The notes: generated by a model not told the origin, from the sequence alone. 64,000 nt of DNA from Actinoplanes philippinensis (GCF_900113015.1 NZ_FONV01000006.1:248001-312000); one strand, 5' to 3'. Positions 41,899-50,653 are shown, counted from the stretch's first letter. Translations and numbers: made by a program.

Positions 41899-42257
41899 GT
41901 CGCGATGTCCGGGTACGGCAGCGAGAACCCGGCCAGCGCCGCCCCGTACGCCTTCTGGTATTCGAGGGGCCCGGTGTTGTCCCGCTCGAACATGGCGATG
42001 AACAGTGTCAAGGTCAGGAACGGGTGGGAGCCCATCGCGAACAGCCGCACATGGTCGTGGGCGATCAGCGCCTCCCGTTCCTCCGGGGTGAACCCCAGCC
42101 ACGTGCTCGCCTCACCGGAATGGCAGTTGAGCAGCGAGTTGGCCATCGTCGACTCCCACCAGGTGACCAGCTCGCGCGGATCCTCGCGGTAGCGTTCGAC
42201 GAGTTCCGGGTCGCGGTCGACGGTGAAGAGGAACTTGTTCAGCAGGTATTTGCTCAT
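41895..42257 (-). CDS. LigA-like small subunit of a class III extradiol dioxygenase
   Basis: This 120-residue helical protein starts MSKYLLNKFLFTVDRDPELV and has RYREDPRELVTWWES and LTPEEREALIAHDHVRLFAMG-type segments that match the alpha subunit of protocatechuate 4,5-dioxygenase. Such subunits close over the active site of the LigB partner. The start overlaps the LigB stop as ATGA, and its stop overlaps the MDR start in the same way. This supports a tightly coupled heteromer. Confidence 0.82.
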   Translation of the reverse strand: MSKYLLNKFLFTVDRDPELVERYREDPRELVTWWESTMANSLLNCHSGEASTWLGFTPEEREALIAHDHVRLFAMGSHPFLTLTLFIAMFERDNTGPLEYQKAYGAALAGFSLPYPDIAT

Positions 42258-43123
42258 CGTGCCCCTCCCCGCGCGGACGGGTACCAGGTGAAGTAGGCCT
42301 CCATCGTGTGGAACAGGTCGAACGTGTCGACGTAGTCGGCTTTCACCCCGGCCCCGGCGACACCCATCATCAGCATGAAGTCCATGAATCCGTGGGTGGC
42401 GTTCCCGGGCGCGTGCAGGCTGTCCAGGGTCACCTCCCGCAGGCACCCGTCGAGGTCGCCGTCGGCGATCCAGCCGACGGCCTTCTCGTCGAACGCCGGG
42501 TCCGGCCCGTGCGGCCCGAACTGCCGCGGCCCGCCCAGCTCCAGCGAGAGGTGACCGGTTCCGATCACGGCGACCCGCAGGTGCGACGGCCACTGCTCGA
42601 TGATCGTGCGGATGGCCGCGCCGAGCTGCACGAACCGGGTCGGCCGGGGCAGCGGCGGCGCGAAGATGTTGGTGTAGATCGGCACGATCGGCAGGTCCGC
42701 CTCCGGCCGCAGCGTGATGATCGGGCAGGTGATGCTGTGGTCGATCCGCAGCTCGTTGCTGAAGGCCAGGTCGAAGCCCTCGTCGAGGCCGGCCCGCAGG
42801 ATGTGCGCCGACAGGTCCTCCTGCCCCTTCAGCGTCATCCGCGGCAGCCCGAACTCGCGCTCCTCGTTGTACCAGTTCGCGTCGTAGAAGGGCGCCTTGC
42901 CGACCAGGAACTGCGGCATGTTGTCGAGCCACAGCTGATGGAAGTGATCAGAGCCGACCATGACCAGGACGTCCGGGTCGGCACGGGTCAGCGTCTCCCG
43001 GAAGGCGAGGATCTTGCGGGTCCACTCGTCGGCGAACGGTGGACGGTCCTCACCGGTCGACGTGCTGGCCCGGTAGTAGAAGGGGTGATGCGTCGAGGCG
43101 ATGACCGCGACGATGCTGGCCAT
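42254..43123 (-). CDS. LigB-like catalytic subunit of a class III extradiol dioxygenase
   Basis: This 289-residue enzyme of the LigB superfamily opens aromatic rings next to the hydroxyl groups using Fe(II). The metal site is visible in ASTHHPFYYR (His12, His13) and VGSDHFH (His60, His62), and the acid/base region in IGTGHLSLELGG. The phenolic substrate is not deducible. Protocatechuate, gallate or a related catechol are the family's known substrates. It lies between the citrate-lyase-like gene (13-base gap) and the LigA-like gene (ATGA overlap). Confidence 0.87.
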   Translation of the reverse strand: MASIVAVIASTHHPFYYRASTSTGEDRPPFADEWTRKILAFRETLTRADPDVLVMVGSDHFHQLWLDNMPQFLVGKAPFYDANWYNEEREFGLPRMTLKGQEDLSAHILRAGLDEGFDLAFSNELRIDHSITCPIITLRPEADLPIVPIYTNIFAPPLPRPTRFVQLGAAIRTIIEQWPSHLRVAVIGTGHLSLELGGPRQFGPHGPDPAFDEKAVGWIADGDLDGCLREVTLDSLHAPGNATHGFMDFMLMMGVAGAGVKADYVDTFDLFHTMEAYFTWYPSARGGAR

Positions 43124-43136
43124 GAATCGATCCTTC

Positions 43137-43904
43137 CTATGCCTCGTAGACGGCGTTGCGGTCGACGGTCAGATAGATGTCGTTGGCGATCGGGCGGCGG
43201 CGTTCCTCGGCGATCTGCCCGAGCAGGCCGGCGGCACGGGCCAGCAGCGCGAATCCGCGCAACATCTCCACCGGCAACCCCAGATCGGCGAGGGCGGCGC
43301 CGCAGACTCCGGCGCCGTTGAGCGGCAGCTTCCGGTTCAGGACCTGCGGGTGTACGCGGCCGATCGCCTCGAACAGACGCAGGTGCGGCCCGTAGATCCC
43401 CTCCTCGGTGGCGATCCGGATCAGCACCGGGGTCCGCGGGTCCTCGACCTTGTGCACGGGGTGACCGAGCCCCGGCACGAATCGTTTCTCCGCCTTGGCC
43501 GTGGTGACCGCGTCGAGGGCGATCGCGTCCACGTCGTCACCCTCGGCGGAGGCCAGAACCGTCGCCAGGAATCGGCCGCAGTCCTCGGTGACCCCGAGAA
43601 ATCGTGAGCCGCCGCCGAGCAGCCCGGCCGCGAGGGCGCCCTGCAGGGAATCCGGCGCGGAGAGGTACGTGAGCCGTGCCGCGATGGCGGTCGGCGTGAA
43701 CCCGTGATCGGCGAGCGCGACGAGCACCGCCTCGAACAGCCGCACCTCCCCCGCGCTCGGGCGGCGTCCGGCGACCAGCCAGAACGCCAGTTCCCCGAAC
43801 CCCACCCGCCCCATCAGGTCGGCCGCGAGATCCTGCCCGAGCAGCGAGATGCTGTCCGCGTCGGAGGTGCCGAGGCCGGTGGGGAACCTCAGTTCGTCAG
43901 CCAT
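43137..43904 (-). CDS. citryl-CoA lyase-like (citrate synthase fold) enzyme
   Basis: This 255-residue protein keeps the catalytic half of the citrate synthase family: the oxaloacetate/acyl-CoA site segments GALAAGLLGGGSRFLG, VPGLGHPVHKVEDPRTP and LPLNGAGVCGAALADLGLP. It is much shorter than citrate synthase, like citryl-CoA lyases. It may split a CoA-activated hydroxy acid, formed with the help of the CoA-transferase upstream, into acetyl-CoA or pyruvate plus an oxo acid. Its start overlaps the CoA-transferase stop by 16 bases. Confidence 0.8.
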   Translation of the reverse strand: MADELRFPTGLGTSDADSISLLGQDLAADLMGRVGFGELAFWLVAGRRPSAGEVRLFEAVLVALADHGFTPTAIAARLTYLSAPDSLQGALAAGLLGGGSRFLGVTEDCGRFLATVLASAEGDDVDAIALDAVTTAKAEKRFVPGLGHPVHKVEDPRTPVLIRIATEEGIYGPHLRLFEAIGRVHPQVLNRKLPLNGAGVCGAALADLGLPVEMLRGFALLARAAGLLGQIAEERRRPIANDIYLTVDRNAVYEA

Positions 43905-45025
43905 GCGCGGATCTCCTCGCCGTGTTCGTCGAGTCCGGGCGGCGGAAGCTCGTACCGCGCCGGGGTCTGGGAGAACGTGATGGGATTGCGGACGCCGGGC
44001 ACACCGCCCACGGTGACCACCGGATCCAGGCCGAGCTCCTCGGCCAGGGCGACGCCGCCGTCGATGGTGTTGATCGGCGCGCACGGCACCCCGGCCGCCA
44101 TCAGGTCGCGGAACCACTCGTCGCGGGTCCTCGTGCGGAGGCGTTCCACCAGGATCGGGCGCAACTCTTCGCGATTGGCCGTACGGTCCTGGTTGCGGCC
44201 GAATCGTGGGTCCTCCGGGAGCCCGTCGAGCCCGAGGACCTGGCACAGCTTGCGGAACTGCCCGTCGTTGCCGGCGATGACGATCAGCTCGCCGTCGGCC
44301 ACCGGCAGCGGCTCGTACGGAAAGAGGCTCGGGTGCGCGTTGCCCATCCGGTAGGGCACGGTGCCGCCGGCCACGTACCCGCTGGAGTGGTTGACCAGGC
44401 CGGAGAGCGCCGAGCTGAGCAGGTTGACCTCGATGTGCTGGCCGCGCCCGGTGTCGGCGCGCCGGTGCAGGGCGGCCAGGATGCCGATGTTCGCGTGCAG
44501 GCCCGCCATCACGTCGAAGACCGAGATCCCGGCGCGGTAGGGCGAGCCGTCCGGGTCGCCGGTGAGGCTCATCAGCCCGGAGATCGCCTGGACCATCAGG
44601 TCGTACCCGGGCAGGGCCGCGCCCGCGCCGGAGCCGAATCCGCTGATGCTGGCGTAGACGATCCGCTCGTTGGCCGCGGCGACGGTGTCGTAGTCGAGAC
44701 CGAACCGGGCCAGGCCGCCGGGCCGCATGTTCTCGATCAGCACGTCCGCGCGGCGGGCCAGCTCCTGGGCGGCGGCCCGGTCCCCGGGGTCCTTGAGGTC
44801 CAGCACGATCGACCGCTTGTTGCGGTTGATGCCCAGATAGTAGGTGGAGACGCCGTCGCGGACCGGTGGCATCCAGGTGCGGGTGTCGTCCCCGCCCGGC
44901 CCCTCCACCTTGATCACCTGCGCGCCCAGGTCGGCCAGGAGCATCGTCGCGTACGGCCCGGCGAGGATCCGCGAGAAGTCGGCGACGAGCAGGCCGTCCA
45001 GTGGGCCCTTGGGTTGCTGAGCCAT
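43889..45025 (-). CDS. CaiB/BaiF family III CoA-transferase
   Basis: This 378-residue enzyme moves CoA between carboxylic acids. The N-terminal fold reads LLVADFSRILAGPYATMLLA and DLGAQVIKVEGPGGDDTR. The ALPGYDLMVQAISGLMSLTG segment is highly typical, and Asp171 in ISVFDVMAG is the likely catalytic residue. It is the first gene of the catabolic operon and probably activates a ring-cleavage acid for the lyase. A palindrome CGGACACCTGTCCG lies 19 bases before its ATG. Confidence 0.9.
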   Translation of the reverse strand: MAQQPKGPLDGLLVADFSRILAGPYATMLLADLGAQVIKVEGPGGDDTRTWMPPVRDGVSTYYLGINRNKRSIVLDLKDPGDRAAAQELARRADVLIENMRPGGLARFGLDYDTVAAANERIVYASISGFGSGAGAALPGYDLMVQAISGLMSLTGDPDGSPYRAGISVFDVMAGLHANIGILAALHRRADTGRGQHIEVNLLSSALSGLVNHSSGYVAGGTVPYRMGNAHPSLFPYEPLPVADGELIVIAGNDGQFRKLCQVLGLDGLPEDPRFGRNQDRTANREELRPILVERLRTRTRDEWFRDLMAAGVPCAPINTIDGGVALAEELGLDPVVTVGGVPGVRNPITFSQTPARYELPPPGLDEHGEEIRAWLTN

Positions 45026-45043
45026 CAGTTACCGCCCGTTCTA

Positions 45044-45057
45044 CGGACACCTGTCCG
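45044..45057. promoter_or_regulatory. operator palindrome CGGACACCTGTCCG (copy 1)
   Basis: Six-base arms CGGACA and TGTCCG with a 2-base centre lie 19 bases upstream of the CoA-transferase start. It matches a second site at 45176-45189 before the divergent amidohydrolase. The IclR protein encoded at 46640 is the obvious candidate ligand. Confidence 0.55.
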
Positions 45058-45175
45058 CTCGATCAGAGTGCTCGCCGTCACGCACCCTGTCAACCACCTC
45101 GTCATCGCGCCGAAACAAATCCTTGACAACGCAAGTGACCGGGAACACGCTGGCCTGACCAAGCTGACCGCCATG

Positions 45176-45189
45176 CGGACAGCAGTCCG
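45176..45189. promoter_or_regulatory. operator palindrome CGGACAGCAGTCCG (copy 2)
   Basis: Five-base arms CGGAC and GTCCG flank a 4-base centre, immediately before the AAAGGAG ribosome site of the amidohydrolase gene. A consensus -35 hexamer TTGACA lies at 45123-45128 between the two operators. Confidence 0.5.
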
Positions 45190-45201
45190 AAAGGAGCGCA
45201 G

Positions 45202-46626
45202 ATGAGCGTCGCAAGACCGGTGATCTTCCGCAACGGACTGGTCCTGACCATGGACGACACCCACACGGTGCTGCCCGGCGCCGACGTGCTCGCCGTCGAC
45301 GGACGGATCGCCGCGATCGGCCACCACCTCACCGCCCCGGACGACGCCGACGAGATCGACGCCTCCGGCGGCATCGTCATGCCCGGCATGATCGACACCC
45401 ACCGGCATCTGTGGCAGACCGCCATGCGCGGCTACGGCGCCGACTGGACCCTCACCCAGTACTTCGTCTGGTACTACCTCGAATCCGGAAAGCACTTCCG
45501 GCCCGAGGACATCCACGCCGGCAACCTGCTCGGCGCGATCGAGGCCCTCGACGCCGGCGTCACCACCACCGTCGACTGGTCCCACGGCCTGCAGACCCCG
45601 CAACACGCCGACGCCGCCGTCGACGCCCTCGAGTCGGTGCCCGGACGATTCGTCCTCGCCTACGGCAACATCCAGCAGGGCCCGTGGGAGTGGTCGGCCT
45701 CCGACGGCTTCCGCGACTTCCACCGCCGCCGCATCGACGGCGGCCGGCTCGAAGGCTTCCAGCTCGCCTTCGACGTCACCGGCGACCCCGCGTTCCCGGA
45801 GAAGGCGGCCTTCGAGGTGGCCCGCGAGCTCGGCGTCCCGGTCACCACCCACGCCGGCGTGTGGGGCGCCACCAACGACGACGGCATCCGGCTGATGTAC
45901 GAGAACGGCTTCATGACCCCCGGCACCGTGTACGTCCACGCCGCCACGCTCAGCGCCGACTCGTACCACCGGATCGCCGCGACCGGCGGCTCGGTCAGCG
46001 TGTCCACCGAGAGCGAGCAGAGCGCCGGCCAGGGCTACCCACCCACCTGGGCGCTGCGCCGCTACGGCATCCCGGTGTCGCTGTCGATGGACACCAGCGT
46101 CTGGTGGAGCGGCGACCTGTTCACCGCCATGCGCACCACACTCAGCGCCGACCGGTCCCGCGAGCACCTGGAGGCCCACGCGAAACAGGAGACCGTCACC
46201 CACCACCACCTGCGCGCCGAGCAGGTCGTCGACTGGGCCACCCGCGGCGGCGCCAGGGCGCTCGGCCTGGACGCGCGGCTCGGCTCGCTCACCCCCGGGC
46301 GGCAGGCCGACATCGTGCTGCTCAAGAACGACGCCTCGCCCGCGATGTTCCCGATCCTGCACCCGTACGGCCACGTCGCCTTCCAGGCCCAGCGCGGCGA
46401 CGTGCACACCGTCGTGGTCGGCGGGGCGGTCGTCAAACGTGACGGCAGGCTCGTCGGGATCGATCTGGCGGCCGCCCGCAACGGCGTCGACGCGACCGTG
46501 TCCCACCTGCGCGAGACGCTCGGCGAGGAGGCGTGGCTGCGCGGCCAGAACCCGGACCTGCCGCAGGCCGAGCTGTTCGACAACCCGTACCAGTACACCG
46601 ACTACGGCTCGGGAACGTCCGAATGA
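45202..46626 (+). CDS. metal-dependent amidohydrolase/deaminase
   Basis: This 474-residue TIM-barrel enzyme of the AtzA/TrzN/guanine deaminase group has the metal-binding MPGMIDTHRHLWQ motif, the His in VTTHAGVWG, a later VHAATLSADSY and the C-terminal GSLTPGRQADIVLL. It probably hydrolyses or deaminates a ring-bound C-N or C-Cl bond, opening the way to the dioxygenase. The substrate is unknown. AAAGGAG lies 5 bases before the ATG. It is divergent from the dioxygenase operon, and the IclR gene follows 13 bases later. Confidence 0.85.
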   Translation: MSVARPVIFRNGLVLTMDDTHTVLPGADVLAVDGRIAAIGHHLTAPDDADEIDASGGIVMPGMIDTHRHLWQTAMRGYGADWTLTQYFVWYYLESGKHFRPEDIHAGNLLGAIEALDAGVTTTVDWSHGLQTPQHADAAVDALESVPGRFVLAYGNIQQGPWEWSASDGFRDFHRRRIDGGRLEGFQLAFDVTGDPAFPEKAAFEVARELGVPVTTHAGVWGATNDDGIRLMYENGFMTPGTVYVHAATLSADSYHRIAATGGSVSVSTESEQSAGQGYPPTWALRRYGIPVSLSMDTSVWWSGDLFTAMRTTLSADRSREHLEAHAKQETVTHHHLRAEQVVDWATRGGARALGLDARLGSLTPGRQADIVLLKNDASPAMFPILHPYGHVAFQAQRGDVHTVVVGGAVVKRDGRLVGIDLAAARNGVDATVSHLRETLGEEAWLRGQNPDLPQAELFDNPYQYTDYGSGTSE

Positions 46627-46639
46627 AAGCATTGGCGGG

Positions 46640-47443
46640 ATGACTGACACCGGAAGGGGCACGGGTCCCGACTTCATCGAGGCGCTCGCCCGCGGCCTCG
46701 ACGTCCTGCGCACCTTCCGGCCCGGCACCCCGTCGATGACGCTCAGCGAGATCGCCGGGCTGACCGGGCTGGCCCGCCCGACGGTCCGGAGGATCCTGAT
46801 CACCCTGGAGACCCTGGGGTACGTGCGGGGCGCCGGCCGCGGCTACGCCCTCACCCCGCGGGTGCTCGACCTCGGCATGGCCTATGTCCATTCGCTGAGC
46901 ATGTGGGACGTGGCCCGGCCGCACATGGAGAAACTGGTCGCGCAGACCGGCGAGTCGACGTCGATGGCGCAGCTCGACGGGTCCGACATCGTGTATGTGG
47001 CGCGGGTGGCCGTACCGAAGATCGTGACCCTGGCGGTGAGCATCGGCACCCGTTTCCCCGCGGCAGCCACCTCGATGGGCAAGGTCCTGCTCGCGGCCCT
47101 GCCGCCGGCGGCGGTGCCCGGTGTCCTCGCCGAGCCGTCCCGGTCCGGGATCGCCGCCCGCTGGCAGCCCGCCGACAGCGAGCTGGAGACGGCGCTGCGC
47201 GAGGTCCGCGCGAAGGGGTGGGCGCTCGCCGACCAGGACCTGGCGCCCGGCATCCGGTCGGTGGCCACCGGTGTGCGCGACGGCGACGGCAACGTCATCG
47301 CCGCCCTCAACGTGACGGTGCACGCGGCGGAGACGTCGGTGGAGACACTTCTCGACGACCACCTGCCGAGACTGCTGCGCACCGCGGCCGACATCGGCCA
47401 CGACTGGGCGCTGACGGCCACCATCCCGTCGGTCACGGCGTAG
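46640..47443 (+). CDS. IclR-family regulator, Pca/aromatic type
   Basis: This 267-residue protein has the N-terminal winged helix LSEIAGLTGLARPTVRRILI and a C-terminal effector domain with AAATSMGKVLLAALPP and LAPGIRSVATGVRDGDGNV. These match the PcaR/PcaU/CatR-like IclR regulators of aromatic catabolism. It follows the amidohydrolase by 13 bases and is probably cotranscribed with it. Two identical-style palindromes in the divergent spacer are its likely binding sites. Confidence 0.9.
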   Translation: MTDTGRGTGPDFIEALARGLDVLRTFRPGTPSMTLSEIAGLTGLARPTVRRILITLETLGYVRGAGRGYALTPRVLDLGMAYVHSLSMWDVARPHMEKLVAQTGESTSMAQLDGSDIVYVARVAVPKIVTLAVSIGTRFPAAATSMGKVLLAALPPAAVPGVLAEPSRSGIAARWQPADSELETALREVRAKGWALADQDLAPGIRSVATGVRDGDGNVIAALNVTVHAAETSVETLLDDHLPRLLRTAADIGHDWALTATIPSVTA

Positions 47444-47487
47444 ACTGCGGCGTCCCACCGGCTCGGAACACTCGAAAGTGGTTGCAC

Positions 47488-48666
47488 ATGCCCGTCTACG
47501 GCACCCAGCGTCTGCGCGGACTGCGCATGATCGTCACCGGTGGCGGCACCGGCGGACACACCTACCCCGCTCTGACCACTGTCAACGCGCTCCAGGCCCG
47601 GCTCGCCGAGACCGGCGCCGAGCCCGAGCTGCTGTGGGTCGGTGTCGCCGACGGCCTGGAGGCGAAGATCGCCGTCCGTAACCACATCCCGTTCAAGGCG
47701 GTCACCACCGGCAAGCTGCGCCGCTCGGTCAGCCCCCGCGACCTGCTGCGCAACGTCGTCGACGCGTTCCGGATCCCGCTCGGCATCCTGCAGGCCGCGT
47801 TCACCGTCGCCCGGACCCGTCCGGCGGTCGTGCTCAGCACCGGCGGGTTCGTGTCGGTGCCGATCGGGCTGGCCGCCGCCCTGTTCCGGGTGCCCTACCT
47901 GATGCACGAGCAGACCCTGAGTCTCGGGCTGGCCAACCGCATCCTGGCCCGGTTCGCCACCCGCATCCTGCTCAGCCACGAGGCGTCCCTGGAGCACCTG
48001 CCGGCCCGGTCGCGGTCGCGGGCGGTCGTCACCGGCAACCCGATCCGTCCCGCCGTCCTCGCCGGCGACCCCGAGAAGGGCCTCGCGGCGTACGGGCTGG
48101 ACCCGGCCGTCCCCCTGGTGCTGGTGACCGGTGGCGCCGCCGGGGCGCAGCAGATCAACCGGATGCTCACCGGCGCGCTGCCCGAGCTGCTGGAGCACTG
48201 CCAGATCGTGCACCAGTGCGGCAGCCTCAGCCACGCCGAGATGCAGCAGGTCGCCGCCGGCCTGCCCGCCCACCTGGCACACCGTTACCACGTCCTCGAC
48301 TTCATCCACGAGGAGCTGCCCGACCTGCTCGCCGCGGCCGCCGTCGTGGTGGCCCGCAGCGGCGCCGGCACGGTCGCCGAGCTGACCGCCCTGGGCAAGG
48401 CGTGCGTGCTCGTGCCGTACCCGCACGCGGCCGGCGACGAGCAGCGCATCACCGCCCGGCACCTGGCCCAGCAGGACGCGGCGGTCATGCTCGACGGCGC
48501 CGACGCCACCCCCGAGCGGCTCCGCGAGACCCTGACCACGCTGCTCGCCGACCCCCAGCGCCGGGCCGCGCTGGCTCACCACGCGGCCGGCCACGGCAAA
48601 CCAGGCGCCGCCGACCAGGTCGTCACCGAGATCCTCACCGCCGCGGCCGGCGCCTTGTCCCGGTAG
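47488..48666 (+). CDS. MurG-like N-acetylglucosaminyltransferase paralogue
   Basis: This 392-residue GT-B enzyme has the MurG N-terminal loop VTGGGTGGHTYPALT, a second GGFVSVPIGLAAAL segment, LMHEQTLSLGLANRIL and the C-terminal ARSGAGTVAELTALGKACVLVPYPHAAGDEQ type site. MurG adds GlcNAc to lipid I at the inner membrane. It is not among division and wall genes here, so it is probably a second copy with a specialised role (for example a secondary metabolite or a spore wall). No membrane helix is present. The ATG at 47488 is 44 bases after the IclR stop. Confidence 0.83.
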   Translation: MPVYGTQRLRGLRMIVTGGGTGGHTYPALTTVNALQARLAETGAEPELLWVGVADGLEAKIAVRNHIPFKAVTTGKLRRSVSPRDLLRNVVDAFRIPLGILQAAFTVARTRPAVVLSTGGFVSVPIGLAAALFRVPYLMHEQTLSLGLANRILARFATRILLSHEASLEHLPARSRSRAVVTGNPIRPAVLAGDPEKGLAAYGLDPAVPLVLVTGGAAGAQQINRMLTGALPELLEHCQIVHQCGSLSHAEMQQVAAGLPAHLAHRYHVLDFIHEELPDLLAAAAVVVARSGAGTVAELTALGKACVLVPYPHAAGDEQRITARHLAQQDAAVMLDGADATPERLRETLTTLLADPQRRAALAHHAAGHGKPGAADQVVTEILTAAAGALSR

Positions 48667-48680
48667 GGTGCACTGTCCTG

Positions 48681-50552
48681 ATGGGATGGGGACGGGCACG
48701 CCGGATCGCGGGCCGGGCGCATCGGGGCCAGCTCTTCGGCGACGGGCTCTTCACCGGTCACCTGGAGCGGGTGGCCGGGCATGTCGCGGCGGCCGGGGGC
48801 AGCACCGCCCAGGTGCAGGCGGCCTGGCTGTATGCGACGCCGGATCGCGGTGTGACGTCGCTCGACCTCTATCGGGCCGGGGTGCCCGCGGCGGTGGTGC
48901 GGCTCGTCGAAGCCGTCCAGCAGGGCCCGTCGTTCCTGCTGGAGGCATTCACCGCACGCCTTCTCCGTGACCCGGAGGCGGCCCTGATCCGGTACGCCGT
49001 ACTCACCGAGAACGGCACCCGCCACCCGCACCTGTACCGGGAGCAGCATCTGCGCCTGGCCAAGGCCCTTGGGCTGACCGTCGCGCCCGGCCCGGGCCCA
49101 CGGGCGGCGCCGTCCATCACCGTGGCTCCCGGTGAGCATCTCGGCCCGTATGCGCGTGCCCTCAGCGAGATCGGGGATGCCGAGGCGGCGGCAGCGCTGC
49201 TGGCCGGCTATCAGGCGGAGATCGCAGGGGCGGAGCAGCAGTCGGCCGTCCATGGGGCGGAGACCGCGCGGCCGCCCCGGCAGTGCTGTCTCACGGCGAT
49301 CCGGGGCGCGATCCACGCGCTCGCGTCGAAGCCGGACACCAGCGCTCTGGAGCCGATCCGGCGCATGTCCGCGCAGTGGTGGGAGGCGGCCGACGACTGG
49401 GAGCGGATGGTCGCGGTCGTGGCGCGGGCCGCGGCGCGGGACCCCGCCGACCGGACGCTGCTGCTCGGCCGGGTCGACCTCGACGATCCGGACGTGACGA
49501 CGATGGCGATCCATGGCCTGGCCGGCCCGGGCGACGACGCGGAGATCGCTGTCCTCCGGCCGCTGGTCACCGGTACCGAGCCGCGGCTGCGGTGGGCACG
49601 TCTCGCGGCGGTGCGGCGTTTGCGAGCCATCGGTGGCCCGCTGGCCCGAGCAGCCCTGCTGGCCCGTCCCCTGGATTCGGTGGACCCGCCGTGGCGGGAC
49701 GACCGCGGCTGGCTAGCCGAGCACGGCAGCGCCGTCCTCCCGGTCCTGCTCGACGAGGTCACCGAGCCACGGTGGTGGCACGACGGGCCGTTGGCGCTGG
49801 GTGAGCTGCGGTCCGTGGCCGCCGTGCCGGTGCTGTGCCGGCTGGCCCGGTTGGGGTCCGCGCCGATCCCGGCCGTCGACGCGCTCGGCAAGATCGGCTC
49901 CCGCGAGGCCGTGCCCACGCTGCTCGATCTGACCGCCCACCCGGCGCCGGACGTCCGCGACCACGCGCTCCGGGCGTTGCACCGGATCGGGGGCCCCGAG
50001 GTGACCGACGCCGCCGTCACCGCGTGCGACGATCCGGATCCGACGGTTCGTGACCGCGCGGCCCGGGTCCTGGCCCGGCACGGCGACGAGCGGGCGGTCA
50101 CCGCGCTGATCCGGCTCTGCGACACCGGTCACGCCGGCCGGGCCGCGGCGGCGCTGGCCCGCATCGGCGACCCGCGGGCGCTGCCCGCCCTGTGGCACCT
50201 GTTCCGGACCGCGCCGGACCGCCGTGCCCGGCACGCCGCCGGCCGGGGGCTGGCCGCCATCGAGGGCCCGAGGCAGTACGTGTCCCTCGACTATTCCGGC
50301 TTGCACGTGGCGCGCGCGTATGTCTGGCTGCTGGGCCACAAGCCCGCCTGGGCATCGGGTGACGACCTCCTGAAGGCCCTCACCCATGCGGATCCCCTGG
50401 TACGGGCGAACGCGGCCACCGCCCTGGCGCGCCTCGGGAACCGTTCCGCCGCCGAACGGGTCCGCGCTCTCCTCGACGACCCGGACCCCCGGGTCCGCGC
50501 GGCGGCCGGGCCGGCGGCGCGGCGCCTCGGCACCCGGATCAGCGGCCCGTGA
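48681..50552 (+). CDS. HEAT-repeat protein with a degenerate HD-like N-terminal domain
   Basis: In this 623-residue protein, residues 15-130 resemble an HD/RelA-SpoT hydrolase fold (HLERVAGHVAAAGGSTAQVQ, LIRYAVLTENG), but the His-Asp pair is replaced (AAWLYATPDRG), so enzymatic activity is unlikely. From about residue 320 it has at least five HEAT-like repeats (AVPVLCRLARLGSAPIPAVD, PDVRDHALRALHRIGG, PTVRDRAARVLARHG, PLVRANAATALARLGN, PRVRAAAGPAARRLG). It probably acts as a protein-binding scaffold. It starts 14 bases after the MurG-like stop. Confidence 0.72.
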   Translation: MGWGRARRIAGRAHRGQLFGDGLFTGHLERVAGHVAAAGGSTAQVQAAWLYATPDRGVTSLDLYRAGVPAAVVRLVEAVQQGPSFLLEAFTARLLRDPEAALIRYAVLTENGTRHPHLYREQHLRLAKALGLTVAPGPGPRAAPSITVAPGEHLGPYARALSEIGDAEAAAALLAGYQAEIAGAEQQSAVHGAETARPPRQCCLTAIRGAIHALASKPDTSALEPIRRMSAQWWEAADDWERMVAVVARAAARDPADRTLLLGRVDLDDPDVTTMAIHGLAGPGDDAEIAVLRPLVTGTEPRLRWARLAAVRRLRAIGGPLARAALLARPLDSVDPPWRDDRGWLAEHGSAVLPVLLDEVTEPRWWHDGPLALGELRSVAAVPVLCRLARLGSAPIPAVDALGKIGSREAVPTLLDLTAHPAPDVRDHALRALHRIGGPEVTDAAVTACDDPDPTVRDRAARVLARHGDERAVTALIRLCDTGHAGRAAAALARIGDPRALPALWHLFRTAPDRRARHAAGRGLAAIEGPRQYVSLDYSGLHVARAYVWLLGHKPAWASGDDLLKALTHADPLVRANAATALARLGNRSAAERVRALLDDPDPRVRAAAGPAARRLGTRISGP

Positions 50553-50653
50553 CCCCGGCACGGCGGCGCTGGCATCCCGGCGACCGGATCAGCGGCCGGT
50601 GAGCCCGGCACGGCGGCTCGGCGTCCCGGCGACCGGATCAGCGGCCGGTGAGC
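50534..50653. repeat. 50-bp tandem repeat across convergent stop codons
   Basis: Units at 50534-50583 and 50584-50632, and a partial one at 50633-50653, begin CCGGATCAGCGGCC and end GGCATCCCGGCGA or similar. The HEAT gene stops in the first unit and the beta-lactamase-fold gene stops in the second, so repeat growth has altered both 3' ends. Confidence 0.75.

Noticed and set aside
45123..45170. A full consensus promoter for the amidohydrolase gene
   Set aside because: The -35 TTGACA is perfect, but I could not find a convincing -10 hexamer at 16-19 bases, so only the -35 is mentioned.
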